Numbered from the stretch's first letter, positions 15,098 through 23,730 are shown. The stretch is DNA of 64,000 bases from Catenulispora acidiphila DSM 44928 (GCF_000024025.1 NC_013131.1:3038001-3102000), one strand, 5' to 3'. A program made the numbers and translations. The notes: generated by a model not told the origin, from the sequence alone.

Positions 15098-16177
15098 TCA
15101 AGATGCTGATTTCTGCCCGCCGTGTCCGAGGACGGTGGTGATGAGCTCACGGCGGCTGCGGACGCCGAGTTGGTCGAACACCGCGGTCAGGTGTTCCTGC
15201 ACGGTGTTGGCGGAGATGTGGAGGCGGTTGACGATTTCGCGGGTTGAGTGGCCTCGGAGGACCAGGGCGACCACTCGGGTCTGGGCTTCGGTGAGGCCGT
15301 GGGCGTTGAGGAGGAGGGAGCCGAGGTCGGCGGGGGTGGCGGGTTCGATGACGACGCCGATCTGGGTTTCGGCGGGGCCGCGCAGGCCGGTGGCGTGGAT
15401 GGCGAGCCATTGGCCGTCGCGGGTGCGGAGGTGGAGGGTGGCGGCGGTTTGGCCGGCGTCGGGGTGCGGGTTCGCGGATTGTGCGGCCAGGAGTTTGGCG
15501 GCGGCGGCGTGGACCGGGACCGGCAAGGTGTCGGCGTGGCCGTCGGACAGCAAGGCCAGCCATTGTTCGGCCTGGGGGCTCATGGAGGTCACGTTCAGGT
15601 CGCCGTCCAGGACCAGCATGCCGGGTGCGCCTGGGTGCCCGGCTTCGGCGGCGTCGCGGACCGTCGCGCGGCGGAGGCCTTCGGCCAGGTGGGGAGCCAG
15701 GTGGCGGATGGTGGCGAGGTCCTGGTCGGAGAAGCCGGCGTCGGCGTCTTCCAGGTGCAGGCACAGCACGCCCCAGCAGTGGTTCCCGGTGATCAGGGCG
15801 GCGCGCAGTTCGTCGCCGAGGCCGAGGGGAGCCATGATCTCCCGGTAGCGGGGGCTGTCGGTTCGGTGGCCGCCGGTGGAGTGGTCCAGGGAGTTGACCG
15901 GGTCGGGTGCCTCGGCGAGGGCGGCGAACTTGTTGACGTCCGGCCGGCTGAACTCGTTGTCCAGGAACAGCGCGGCCGCGGCGCCGAGGGGTTCTTGCGC
16001 GGAGGCCGAGGTGAACAGCAACGTGGCCGGGTCGACGGTGGCGAAGAACGTCGCGGCCACCGGCACGATGGCGGGCAGCCGCCGCAGCACCTCGGTGCTC
16101 AGCTCTGCGCCGGTCAGGCCGGCGTGGCACCGGTCGACCAGCGCATCGGTCCGACGTTCGGCGAGCGTGGTGCCCAT
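15098..16177 (-). CDS. LuxR family regulator with GAF-like sensor region
   Basis: 359 residues. The C-terminal LuxR helix-turn-helix is clear (GLTEAQTRVVALVLRGHSTR, then the DNA-contact helix around SANTVQEHLTAVFDQLGVRS). The first two thirds resemble a GAF-type sensor (about 30-180) and a short PAS-like segment (MLVLDGDLNVTSMSPQAEQWL). No receiver Asp pocket is visible, so activation is by ligand rather than phosphorylation. It begins 10 bases after the end of the upstream SnoaL-like gene on the same strand and is probably cotranscribed with it. Confidence 0.88.
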   Translation of the reverse strand: MGTTLAERRTDALVDRCHAGLTGAELSTEVLRRLPAIVPVAATFFATVDPATLLFTSASAQEPLGAAAALFLDNEFSRPDVNKFAALAEAPDPVNSLDHSTGGHRTDSPRYREIMAPLGLGDELRAALITGNHCWGVLCLHLEDADAGFSDQDLATIRHLAPHLAEGLRRATVRDAAEAGHPGAPGMLVLDGDLNVTSMSPQAEQWLALLSDGHADTLPVPVHAAAAKLLAAQSANPHPDAGQTAATLHLRTRDGQWLAIHATGLRGPAETQIGVVIEPATPADLGSLLLNAHGLTEAQTRVVALVLRGHSTREIVNRLHISANTVQEHLTAVFDQLGVRSRRELITTVLGHGGQKSAS

Positions 16178-16187
16178 GACATCGACG

Positions 16188-16616
16188 CTACGCCTCTACG
16201 GGGGTGGGCACGAGTCCTAGCTGGCGGAGCAGCCCGAGCTCGTCCAGCCGCCCCCAGCGCTCCACGATCCGGCCGTCGCGGAGCCGGAAGATGTTGATGC
16301 CCGGCAGCGTGACGGTGCGGCCGTCGCCGGGAACGCCCATCACCTCGCCCTGATGGGTTCCGGAGGCGACGAACTGCTCGACGACCAGGTCGTTCTCGGC
16401 GACCAGGAACATCAGGTCGGAGTGCCAGTCGGGGAAGGCGACGCGGAACGTCGCGGCGGCGTCGCGCAAGCCGTCGCGACCGCCGAAGCCCAGCGGCGGG
16501 TCGTGGTCGACGAAGTCGGCGGCCAGGTAGGTGTCGGCGGCACTGAGGTCGCCCTGGGTGAACATCGCTTGGATGAACGCGATCACGGTCTGTTTGTTCT
16601 TTTCGATGGTGTCCAT
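16188..16616 (-). CDS. SnoaL-like polyketide cyclase / ester cyclase family protein
   Basis: 142 residues with the NTF2-like alpha+beta cone typical of SnoaL proteins: VIAFIQAMFTQGDLSAADTYL, FVDHDPPLGFGGRDGL, the HxD-type segment and the C-terminal INIFRLRDGRIVERWGRLDE. Members cyclise polyketides or, more often, have unknown hydrolase-like roles. No polyketide genes lie nearby, so a general or catabolic function is more likely. It is the first gene of a probable two-gene unit with the LuxR-GAF regulator. Confidence 0.85.
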   Translation of the reverse strand: MDTIEKNKQTVIAFIQAMFTQGDLSAADTYLAADFVDHDPPLGFGGRDGLRDAAATFRVAFPDWHSDLMFLVAENDLVVEQFVASGTHQGEVMGVPGDGRTVTLPGINIFRLRDGRIVERWGRLDELGLLRQLGLVPTPVEA

Positions 16617-16704
16617 GACTTCAGTCTTCGCCGGGGTGAGGGGCGCCGCTACCCCAAATGTCTGGGGTTGTCACAGCTCGCGCGTGTGGGAGGGGCGGCG
16701 CGCG

Positions 16705-16860
16705 ATGCCCGCGGCGCCCGAAGGCCGCTCCGCCCGCGTGGACGTGGCGGGAGCGCTCATGCTCGCGGGCGGACTGTTCCTCGTCATGTTTCTCGCCAGC
16801 CAGACGAAGCTGTGGAGCCGTCACCTCGTCACGGCGGTGGCGCTCGCCGACGCCCGCCCG
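16705..16860 (+). pseudogene. Remnant of an MFS (DHA2-type) transporter
   Basis: A fragment reading VDVAGALMLAGGLFLVMFLASQ, then KLWSRHLVTAVALADA, resembles the loop-to-TM7 region of drug:H+ antiporter-2 exporters. It lacks the rest of the protein and runs out of frame into the DUF1330 gene. Only about 50 residues carry the resemblance. The likely explanation is decay of an exporter gene. Confidence 0.45.
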
Positions 16861-16925
16861 AGTTTGCGCAGTCCGGACGACTGCCCGAACATGATCCCGA
16901 TCACGACATCTCACTGGAGGTTTCC

Positions 16926-17219
16926 ATGGCCAAGGGCTACTGGGTCAGCGCCTACCGCACCATCTCGGACCCTGAGAAACTGGCTGCCTACAACGAACTC
17001 GCCGGTCCGGCCGTCCGGGCCGGGGGCGGGCGGACCCTGGTCCGTGGCGGTCGGACCGTCGCCCACGACGCCGGGATCGCCGAGCGCACCGTCCTGATCG
17101 AGTTCGACAGCTTTGACCAGGCTGTCGCGGCGCACGAGAGCGAGGCCTACCAGGAGGCGCTGGCTGCTTTGGGCGACGGTGTCGAACGTGACTTCCGTAT
17201 CGTCGAAGGCCTCGACTGA
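16926..17219 (+). CDS. DUF1330 family protein
   Basis: 97 residues from an ATG with a GGAGG site seven bases ahead. The sequence matches the dimeric alpha/beta-barrel DUF1330 family: MAKGYWVSAYRTISDPEKL, AAYNELAGPAV, and VLIEFDSFDQAVAAHESEAY. Function in this family is not established; members resemble small monooxygenase-like or stress proteins. It stands alone, upstream of the convergent alpha/beta hydrolase. Confidence 0.9.
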   Translation: MAKGYWVSAYRTISDPEKLAAYNELAGPAVRAGGGRTLVRGGRTVAHDAGIAERTVLIEFDSFDQAVAAHESEAYQEALAALGDGVERDFRIVEGLD

Positions 17220-17265
17220 TCATCAAATCTGCCAGGTCTATCAGTTCGTCAGTCTGCCAGGTCCG

Positions 17266-18102
17266 TTAGGGCAGGAAGTCGGTCAGCGCGGTGAGCAGGG
17301 CTGCGGGCCGGTCCAGCGGGATGATGTGTCCGCACTCTGCGATGTCGAGTCGGGTGACGTCGTCGCAGACCTGCCGCAGTTGGTGATACAGCGCCGGGCC
17401 CACCGGGTGCGCGCCGACCGCGAGCGTGGGGACGGACAGGCGGCCGGCGAGCGTGGCGGCCTGGATTTGGCGTGCGGTGGCGGGCATGGCGCGGTAGTGC
17501 TCGAAGGCGCAGCGCAGGGACTCGGTCCCGGTGTACGCGGCGACGAACGCATCGCGGACCTCGGCGGGGATGCCACGGCCCTGGGTCCCGGCCGTCAGGA
17601 ACCAGTCCACGTATTCGGGCTCGTGACCGGCCAGCACCTGTTCGGCCAGTCCCGGTACGGCGTGGAAGCCGAACCACCACGGCGGCCCGGCGGGGAGGAA
17701 GTCTTCCGCGCCGGGTAGGCGGCCCAGGAACGCCTCCATGAGGACCAGGCGGCGGACAAGGTCGGGCCGGCGCATCGCCAGCAGGAACGCCGGAGGTGTG
17801 CCGGCGTCGATGCCGACGACCGCGGCGGAGTCCACGTTCAGGGCGGCCAGCAGCCCTTCGGCGTCGGCGGCGAGGTTTTCGGCGTCGTAGCCGTCGGCGG
17901 CGCGGGTGGTGGCGCCGAGGCCGCGCAGGTCTGGGGCGATGACCCGGTACTGGTCGGACAGCGGTCCCATGACCGAGCTCCAAAGCTGCCAGGTGTGCGG
18001 GAATCCGTGCAGCAGTAACACTTCCGGGCCCGTTCCGCAGACGGCGACGTTCACCTCTATCCCGTTGACGGGTACGCGGAGCAGATCGACAGCTGCGGGC
18101 AT
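17266..18102 (-). CDS. Alpha/beta hydrolase, epoxide hydrolase / haloalkane dehalogenase-like
   Basis: 278 residues from the ATG at 18102, which has a GGGAGAA ribosome site; a TTG four codons upstream would place that site inside the gene. Visible motifs are the oxyanion segment LLHGFPHTWQLW, APDLRGLG, and a nucleophile elbow VGIDAGTP in which Asp, not Ser, is the probable nucleophile, as in epoxide hydrolases. The catalytic His is in ECGHIIPLDRP. The divergent HxlR regulator and the palindrome between the genes suggest repression lifted by a small toxic compound. Confidence 0.88.
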   Translation of the reverse strand: MPAAVDLLRVPVNGIEVNVAVCGTGPEVLLLHGFPHTWQLWSSVMGPLSDQYRVIAPDLRGLGATTRAADGYDAENLAADAEGLLAALNVDSAAVVGIDAGTPPAFLLAMRRPDLVRRLVLMEAFLGRLPGAEDFLPAGPPWWFGFHAVPGLAEQVLAGHEPEYVDWFLTAGTQGRGIPAEVRDAFVAAYTGTESLRCAFEHYRAMPATARQIQAATLAGRLSVPTLAVGAHPVGPALYHQLRQVCDDVTRLDIAECGHIIPLDRPAALLTALTDFLP

Positions 18103-18116
18103 GGTTTCTCCCAAGT

Positions 18117-18141
18117 GGTTACCATTGGATACCTGGTAACC
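18117..18141. promoter_or_regulatory. HxlR-type operator between hydrolase and regulator
   Basis: Perfect 8-base arms GGTTACCA and TGGTAACC flank a 9-base spacer. The site begins 15 bases upstream of the hydrolase start and lies within the shared promoter region of both divergent genes. Confidence 0.65.
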
Positions 18142-18200
18142 CTAGGAAACCGACGGCGAGTGGCCAAGACGGCACTTCCGCGTCAGGTGGTGAGGTGGAA

Positions 18201-18587
18201 GTGACCGCCCTGTCCGACAACACACGCGGCGACCTGTTCGATCCGGCGTGCCCGACGCGCGCGCTGCTGGACCGCGTCGGCTCGAAGTGGACGTCGATGG
18301 CCGTGAAGCTGCTCGCCGAGGCCGCACCGCAGGAGATCCGGTTCGCAGAGCTGCGCCGCAGGATGCCCGGCGTCTCGCAGAAGATGCTCGCCACGACGCT
18401 ACGCGCCCTGGTCCGCGACGGGCTCGCCCAGCGGCGCGTCGAGCCGACGGTCCCGCCGCGCGTGCACTACAGCCTGACCCCGCTCGGTCTGTCGCTGGAT
18501 GGACCATTGGCCGTACTGCGAGCCTGGGCTGAGGAGCACATGGCCGAAATCGACCGCGCGAATCGGGATGCGGACGCCGCGGGCTAG
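18201..18587 (+). CDS. HxlR family transcriptional regulator
   Basis: 128 residues from a GTG at 18201 with GAGGTGG just upstream; a GTG at 18195 lies within that site. The winged helix is typical: CPTRALLDRVGSKWTSMAVKLLAE, RFAELRRRMPGVSQKMLATTLR, and the wing VPPRVHYSLTPLG. A single Cys (CPTR) occupies the position often used for redox or electrophile sensing. It probably represses the divergent hydrolase through the 18117-18141 palindrome. Confidence 0.9.
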   Translation: MTALSDNTRGDLFDPACPTRALLDRVGSKWTSMAVKLLAEAAPQEIRFAELRRRMPGVSQKMLATTLRALVRDGLAQRRVEPTVPPRVHYSLTPLGLSLDGPLAVLRAWAEEHMAEIDRANRDADAAG

Positions 18588-18647
18588 ACCGCCGACCCTG
18601 AGAGCTCTCAGGTACTGCCACGCGTCAGACCTTCCTAACCTGGCGAC

Positions 18648-21149
18648 GTGATACGTATCAGAAGGTTGGCACGCTGGCTGGCGATCGCGGCGATGGCCAC
18701 CGCGGGCCTGGCCGCCCCGTCCGCCGCGCACGCCGCGTGGCCGGAGCCGCAGGCTGCCATGTCCTGTAAGCCGTGGGTGATCCTCTCCGCGTACGGCACC
18801 AACGAGTACACAGACTCCGGGCACCCGTACGGGAGCACCGGCGTCAACGAGACCTACATCAAGGCGATCACCAACGCCTTGGCCGATCACAAGATCGGTC
18901 AGCGCACCCCGGACGGCAACTACTACCCGGTGCCGAACGCGACGGTCGACATCCGGAACCTGCCCTATCCGGCCGGTCCCGGCTTGCCGAACCTGCTCAC
19001 CGGGTACTTCGACTCGGTCGAGGCCGGCCGGGCCGAACTGGTGAAGGAGGTGCGCTGGTACTCCGACAACTGCGGGGGCGGCACCAAGCTGGTGCTCGTG
19101 GGGTACTCGCAGGGTGCGCAGGTGGTCAAGAAGGCGCTGGCCGATCCCGGGCTCCAGTCGGCCCAGTACGTGATCAACGGTGTGGTGAACATCGCCGATC
19201 CGACGCGCTACAACAACACGAGCGGCTTCACCGATCCCGGTGACATGAAGACGGTCGACAAGAACTGGTCGCCCGCCTCGCCCGCGGCCGCTGACGGCGG
19301 CCTGATGGGCCGCATCGCCGTGCCGCAGATGTTCTCCCGAGGGCTGACGGACCGGCGGTACTTCGACGTCTGCCGGACCGACGACATGGTGTGCAACCGG
19401 CCCGGGGCGCCGAACCCGAACGACTTCCTGACCCTGTTCGGGCAGAGCCTGGGCGACGGCAGCCACACCTCGTATCGCGACGGCGCGGGACTGGCCACCG
19501 CCACGGCCGTCGCCACCAAGATGGTGTCCACCGCGCTGGGGCCCATCATTAGCCCGCCGGACCCCAACGACTACTCGTGCACACAGCACGGCGACACCGA
19601 CTCCCTCGGTGCGGCGGCCATCCGGGCCGCGTGCGACGTGCAGACCCAGGGCACCTGGTACACCTGGGGCGGCGGCCACTCGGTGAATCCGCCGCAGGCC
19701 ACCTACGGCACGGTCGACCCCTCGGATCCGATTCGCAGCGCCAACGACCCGATCCACAAGGGCTTCGACTGCTCCGGCTTCATGCGCTACGTGTACTACG
19801 TCGCAGCGGGCTACGACATCATCGGCGACCGGACCGCCGATGGGAACTTCAAGGCGCCGTGGTCGGTGCGCATCGACCCGAACCAGGGCATCCTCGGTCT
19901 CATGCCGGGTGACATCGTGTTCTTCGGCAGCCCGGGCTACGCCCACCACACCGCGCTGTACCTGGGCGCCGGCAAGATCGTCGAAGCGCGGCAGTCCAAC
20001 GAGCTGATCCGGGTCTCGGACCTGTTCAGCCACACCGACTACGTCGGCGCGATCCGGGTCAGCGGCGCCGGAGGCGGCGGCGGTCCCAACTCCACGTGGG
20101 GGACCGGTGTCCGGACCCACTCCTCGGCCTCCGTCGGTTCCCCGGTCTACACCACGCTGCCCGGGCCGACCGGCATCCGGATCGACTGCCAGGAGCACGC
20201 CGAGGCCGTGACCGCCGAGGGCTACACCAACGACGTGTGGTCGCACCTGCCGGACCTCGGCGGGAGCTGGGTCTCCAACATCTACGTGCAAGGGCCGGCC
20301 TGGTTGCCGGGAATCCCGGCGTGCGACGGGACAGGGCCCTCGACCGGATCGCAGTCGACCTGGGGCGCGAACGTCAACGTGCACTCGATCGCGGCGGTCG
20401 GCTCGCCGGTCGTCTCCACCCTGCCGGGTCCCACGTCGGTGACCGTCAAGTGCCAGGAGCACGCCGAGCCGGTGACCGCCGAGGGCCTCACCAACGACGC
20501 CTGGTCGTTCCTGCCGGACTACAACGGCTACGTCTCCAACATCTACATGAAGGGCGCGGCCTGGCTGGACGGCGTTCCGACCTGCGACGGCGGCGCCGCG
20601 AGCGGGGGAGCGAACCACACGACCTGGGGGACGAACGTCAACCTGCACACCGGTCCGTCCGCCGGGTCCGGGGTCGCGGCCGTCCTGCCGGGTCCCACCT
20701 CGGTGCGGATCGACTGCCAGACCCACGGCCAGTCGACCACCGCCGAGGGCTACACCAACGACGCCTGGTCGCACCTGCCGGACAGCAACGCCTGGATCTC
20801 CAACATCTACGTGACCGGGGACCCCTGGCTGGCCGACGTCCCCACCTGCGAGGGCGGGACCGGCGGCGGATCGCAGAACTCGCCGAACCAGCGGCAGGTG
20901 TGGGCGACGAACATCAACGTGCGGCAGGACACGACGACGTCCTCGGCGGTGGTCACCACGATCCCAGCGCCGACGACGGTCGCCATCAAGTGCCAGTGGC
21001 ACGGGACTCCGGTCACCGACCAGGGCTACACCAACGACGGATGGTCCTACCTGCCGGACTACAACGGCTGGATCAGCAACATCTACATCAAGGGCACGGC
21101 GTGGCTGGACGGCATCCCGGAATGCACGGCACCGCCGCACGCCAGTTGA
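18648..21149 (+). CDS. Secreted cutinase - NlpC/P60 - SH3-repeat fusion protein
   Basis: 833 residues from a GTG at 18648 with no good ribosome site. A Sec signal peptide ends near AHAAWPEP. Residues about 40-300 form a cutinase-like esterase, with the nucleophile elbow GYSQG (Ser154) and paired cysteines. Residues about 310-475 form an NlpC/P60 peptidase with Cys375 in FDCSGF and His433 in YAHHTALYLG. Four SH3-like repeats of about 88 residues complete the protein, each with WGT.V..H, then LPGPT, C..HA, E.YTNDAWS.LPD and SNIYV. The combination suggests an exported enzyme that anchors to the cell wall, cleaves peptidoglycan cross-bridges and hydrolyses an ester (cutin, mycolate or polyester). 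A strong terminator follows. Confidence 0.9.
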   Translation: MIRIRRLARWLAIAAMATAGLAAPSAAHAAWPEPQAAMSCKPWVILSAYGTNEYTDSGHPYGSTGVNETYIKAITNALADHKIGQRTPDGNYYPVPNATVDIRNLPYPAGPGLPNLLTGYFDSVEAGRAELVKEVRWYSDNCGGGTKLVLVGYSQGAQVVKKALADPGLQSAQYVINGVVNIADPTRYNNTSGFTDPGDMKTVDKNWSPASPAAADGGLMGRIAVPQMFSRGLTDRRYFDVCRTDDMVCNRPGAPNPNDFLTLFGQSLGDGSHTSYRDGAGLATATAVATKMVSTALGPIISPPDPNDYSCTQHGDTDSLGAAAIRAACDVQTQGTWYTWGGGHSVNPPQATYGTVDPSDPIRSANDPIHKGFDCSGFMRYVYYVAAGYDIIGDRTADGNFKAPWSVRIDPNQGILGLMPGDIVFFGSPGYAHHTALYLGAGKIVEARQSNELIRVSDLFSHTDYVGAIRVSGAGGGGGPNSTWGTGVRTHSSASVGSPVYTTLPGPTGIRIDCQEHAEAVTAEGYTNDVWSHLPDLGGSWVSNIYVQGPAWLPGIPACDGTGPSTGSQSTWGANVNVHSIAAVGSPVVSTLPGPTSVTVKCQEHAEPVTAEGLTNDAWSFLPDYNGYVSNIYMKGAAWLDGVPTCDGGAASGGANHTTWGTNVNLHTGPSAGSGVAAVLPGPTSVRIDCQTHGQSTTAEGYTNDAWSHLPDSNAWISNIYVTGDPWLADVPTCEGGTGGGSQNSPNQRQVWATNINVRQDTTTSSAVVTTIPAPTTVAIKCQWHGTPVTDQGYTNDGWSYLPDYNGWISNIYIKGTAWLDGIPECTAPPHAS
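18649..18660. promoter_or_regulatory. Palindrome overlapping the fusion gene start codon
   Basis: TGATACGTATCA is fully self-complementary and includes the last two bases of the GTG start codon. It could be an operator or, in RNA, a short start-codon hairpin. Confidence 0.35.
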
Positions 21150-21165
21150 CGCGCTGACCCGTCGA

Positions 21166-21205
21166 TCAGCCGGCCAGCCGGTCAGCCGGTCAGCCGATCA
21201 GCTGA
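21166..21205. repeat. Eight-base tandem repeat
   Basis: Five consecutive units related to TCAGCCGG lie between the stop of the fusion gene and its terminator. Confidence 0.7.
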
Positions 21206-21219
21206 CTGGCCCGAAGTCG

Positions 21220-21256
21220 CCGGAGGGGTCCTGCCACGGGGGCAGGACCCCTCCGG
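21220..21256 (+). terminator. Rho-independent terminator of the fusion gene
   Basis: A perfect 16-base stem (CCGGAGGGGTCCTGCC and its complement) with a five-base loop is followed by TCTTTCGCTTT on the plus strand. It ends transcription of the fusion gene and lies just before the stop of the convergent kinase gene. Confidence 0.9.
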
Positions 21257-21268
21257 TCTTTCGCTTTA

Positions 21269-22933
21269 TCAGCCTGCGTATTCCCGAGCGTATTCGAGCA
21301 CGGAGTTGGTGAACTCGACGGCGTTCGGCGGCACTCCGTTGGCCTGGCTCACCGCCTTGGTGCTGGTGTCGTACGCGGCGACGGTGAGCGCGGCCAGGTC
21401 GCCCGGCGGGTGCTCCTTGATGAACTCCTCGTCCAGCCAGCACAGGTACTGGCCGGCAGCCATGATGGCGTCGTCGGGGTTCATGTAGTCGGCCCGCGGA
21501 CCGGGAGCCCAGGCGGTGAAGACCCGCGGAGTCCAGCCGGCGATGCCGTAGGAGTCGGTCGCCGGGCTGGAGAACTTCGGGTCGAAGCCGCTCTCCACTT
21601 TCAGCACGGCCGCGACCATGGCCGGCGTGACTTCCGGCGTCGGGCAGGCGTGGGCCGCGCGGCTGATGACGTCGCGGTATTCGGCGGGGACCGCGGCGTC
21701 GGGGCGCAGTTCGCCTCGGGTGAGCGCCGGAGCGGACCGGGGACTGCCCGCTGCGCCGGTGGCCGGTGCGGCGGCCGGCCCGGTGACCGTGCCGGTGTGC
21801 GGCGAGGAAGCGGCGGTCTTCCCCTGCGAGCCGTTCTTGAGAACGAGGACCGTCGCCGCGACCGCGACGATCGCGACGACCGCCGCCACCGCGACCGCTG
21901 GAATCAGGACTCTGCGACGCGTGGAAGGCCCTGTCGGCTGCGCCGTCCCGTGCTCGCTGTGCTCACTGTGCGCACTGCGATCACCGTGCCCACTGCCACC
22001 GGCGCGGCCGATCCGCTCGGCCAGACTCCGCGCCGTGACGGCGCCGCGCCGGGCGTGATCGGGCGCGAGACAGTCCCTGATCAGCGACCGCCAGGGTTCT
22101 GCGATCCGCTCGTCCAGGAGCAGGCCTTCGCCGGTGTGGGCGTAGGCCTGCGCGCTCATCGCCCGGGCGTGCGGTGAGGCGCCGGCGAAGGGGTGACGCC
22201 CGCCGGCGAGCACCTGGTGGGTCAGGATTCCGAAGGCCCAGATGTCCGCGGTCGGACGCAGCGCGATGCCCTGTTCCCCGACCTGCTCGGACCACCATTC
22301 CGGCGGAAGGTAGTCCGAGGAGCCGATCCGCGGCGCGTAGGCGTGCGTGCCGTCGAGTTCCGTCGTGACGCCGAAGTCGGCCAGGCGCGCGCTGCCGTCG
22401 GCCATCAACAGCACGTTGCCGGGCTTCACGTCGCCGTGCACCCAGCCGGCGTCGTGCATGAAAGCCAGGGCCGAACAGACCTCCGCCAGGATCCGCTCCC
22501 CGTCGCCGAGGTCCGCACCGTTCTGAAGCAGCTGTCTGACGTTGCTGACGCCGCGTTCCATGACCAGCACCGTCGCGCCGTCGACGGCGGCGTCGCCGGA
22601 CTCGGCGGTCTCCACGGCCACCGTGCGGATCAGCGCGGGATGCTCGATGCTCTCGCTGAACCGGCGCTCGCGGTCCACGACCTCGGCGAGCAGGGCGCGC
22701 CGCCCCGGGGTGCCGACCGAGGGCGGCAGGAACTTCAGGGCCACCTCGGCCGGATCGCCGTCCACGGCCGCGTCCCCGACTGCTTCCCCGAGATAGACGC
22801 TGCCCCAGCTGCCCGAGCCCAGATACCCGGTGACCCGCCAGCGGCCGACGACGAAGCCGTCCGGCACCTCGACGGGCCTCGCCCCCGCCCCGGCGGCCGG
22901 CTCGCCGGTGTTCCCGGCGCCGTCCACGGTCAC
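21269..22933 (-). CDS. Transmembrane Ser/Thr protein kinase with extracellular lytic-transglycosylase-like domain
   Basis: 554 residues from a GTG at 22933 that overlaps the TGA of the FHA gene (GTGA). The kinase domain (about 30-310) shows the glycine loop YLGSGSWGSVYLG, VALKFL, catalytic WVHGDVKPGNVLL (HGD in place of HRD, Asp168), DFG and the APE-like PPEWWSE. One membrane helix lies at about 337-365. The outer part (about 410-554) reads CPTPEVTPAMVAAVLKVESG with Glu447, then DSYGIAGWTP and YLCWLDEEF, the pattern of a Slt/goose-lysozyme-like lytic transglycosylase. Known actinobacterial kinases carry PASTA or sensor domains there, so this is an unusual fusion linking wall cleavage or binding to phosphorylation. 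Confidence 0.88.
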   Translation of the reverse strand: MTVDGAGNTGEPAAGAGARPVEVPDGFVVGRWRVTGYLGSGSWGSVYLGEAVGDAAVDGDPAEVALKFLPPSVGTPGRRALLAEVVDRERRFSESIEHPALIRTVAVETAESGDAAVDGATVLVMERGVSNVRQLLQNGADLGDGERILAEVCSALAFMHDAGWVHGDVKPGNVLLMADGSARLADFGVTTELDGTHAYAPRIGSSDYLPPEWWSEQVGEQGIALRPTADIWAFGILTHQVLAGGRHPFAGASPHARAMSAQAYAHTGEGLLLDERIAEPWRSLIRDCLAPDHARRGAVTARSLAERIGRAGGSGHGDRSAHSEHSEHGTAQPTGPSTRRRVLIPAVAVAAVVAIVAVAATVLVLKNGSQGKTAASSPHTGTVTGPAAAPATGAAGSPRSAPALTRGELRPDAAVPAEYRDVISRAAHACPTPEVTPAMVAAVLKVESGFDPKFSSPATDSYGIAGWTPRVFTAWAPGPRADYMNPDDAIMAAGQYLCWLDEEFIKEHPPGDLAALTVAAYDTSTKAVSQANGVPPNAVEFTNSVLEYAREYAG

Positions 22934-23730
22934 TGTCCGGCCCGCCGGGCCGGCAGCATCCGGAGGTGCTCGTCCCGCACCAGGTCGAAGCGCAGCGCCA
23001 GCGCGACGATCGCCTCGCGTTTCCAGTCCATGCGCGCCGCGCCGTCGGTCCCCTCCCGCTCCCGGACCCGCAGTTTCGTCGTGGCCAGATAGTCGATGTG
23101 GTAGTTGACCGCCGACTTGGTCAGGTCCGCGCAGGAGGGCAGCGGCCGCAGCCGCTCCACGACGTCCCCGGCGTTCGGTATGGCGACCGCGGAGGCCTCG
23201 CGCAGCCGCGGTTCGCACAAAGCCAGCAGTACCAAGAAGTACTTCGCCGTCGGATCGAGGGAGAACGGCAGCACGGTGCGCTCGCCGGCACCCGGCGCCC
23301 GCGCCCCGGTCCCAGCCGCGGTCCCGGTCGCCTCTGATCCGGTCAGATCCGAGTACGAATCCGAGTACGAATGTTGAGGTGCGTAGACCGTGAAGCCCAC
23401 GAAACCGTCGGCCACCGGGAGCACCACACGGGAGATCTCGAACGGAATGGGCGCCCCGATCCGGCCCGGCGCCACCTTGACGTGCTCCCCGGCACCTTCC
23501 AGATTCTCCACGACGTAGGTGGTGGTGCGGCTGAAGTTGGAGATCCGCCAGTGGTCGTCCACGGCGGCCAGTTCCCCGGCCCGCCGGGACACACCGTCCC
23601 CGGCGAGTTCCAGGCCGACCGGTGCGTTCGGCGCGCCCCGGCCGAAAGTCAGCACATCGCCGGGTCCCAGGCGCAGCAAGCCCGGCGGGCGCGTACGCGG
23701 GTCGGAGGGCTGGACGATCACAGTGTCCAT
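22930..23730 (-). CDS. FHA-domain protein with C-terminal winged-helix region
   Basis: 266 residues, taking the ATG at 23730 (MDTVIVQPSD); a GTG 11 codons upstream is possible but its ribosome site is too close. The N-terminal third fits an FHA phosphothreonine-binding domain: LTFGRG, then GVSRRAGEL, then WRISNFSRTTTYV. After a Ser/Tyr/Thr-rich linker the C-terminal half (FLVLLALCEPRLR...LTKSAVNYHIDYLATTKLRVRE) looks like a winged helix. It is translationally coupled to the kinase gene, so it is the probable substrate or adaptor, passing the signal to DNA or to partners. Confidence 0.85.
   Translation of the reverse strand: MDTVIVQPSDPRTRPPGLLRLGPGDVLTFGRGAPNAPVGLELAGDGVSRRAGELAAVDDHWRISNFSRTTTYVVENLEGAGEHVKVAPGRIGAPIPFEISRVVLPVADGFVGFTVYAPQHSYSDSYSDLTGSEATGTAAGTGARAPGAGERTVLPFSLDPTAKYFLVLLALCEPRLREASAVAIPNAGDVVERLRPLPSCADLTKSAVNYHIDYLATTKLRVREREGTDGAARMDWKREAIVALALRFDLVRDEHLRMLPARRAGQ

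Noticed and set aside
18399-21140. Long minus-strand frame opposite the cutinase-NlpC/P60 gene
   Set aside because: Mirror of a repetitive GC-rich gene; no ribosome site, domain or sensible start.
21166-21205. Tandem eight-base repeat considered as a CRISPR fragment
   Set aside because: Units are contiguous with no spacers and too short for CRISPR repeats.
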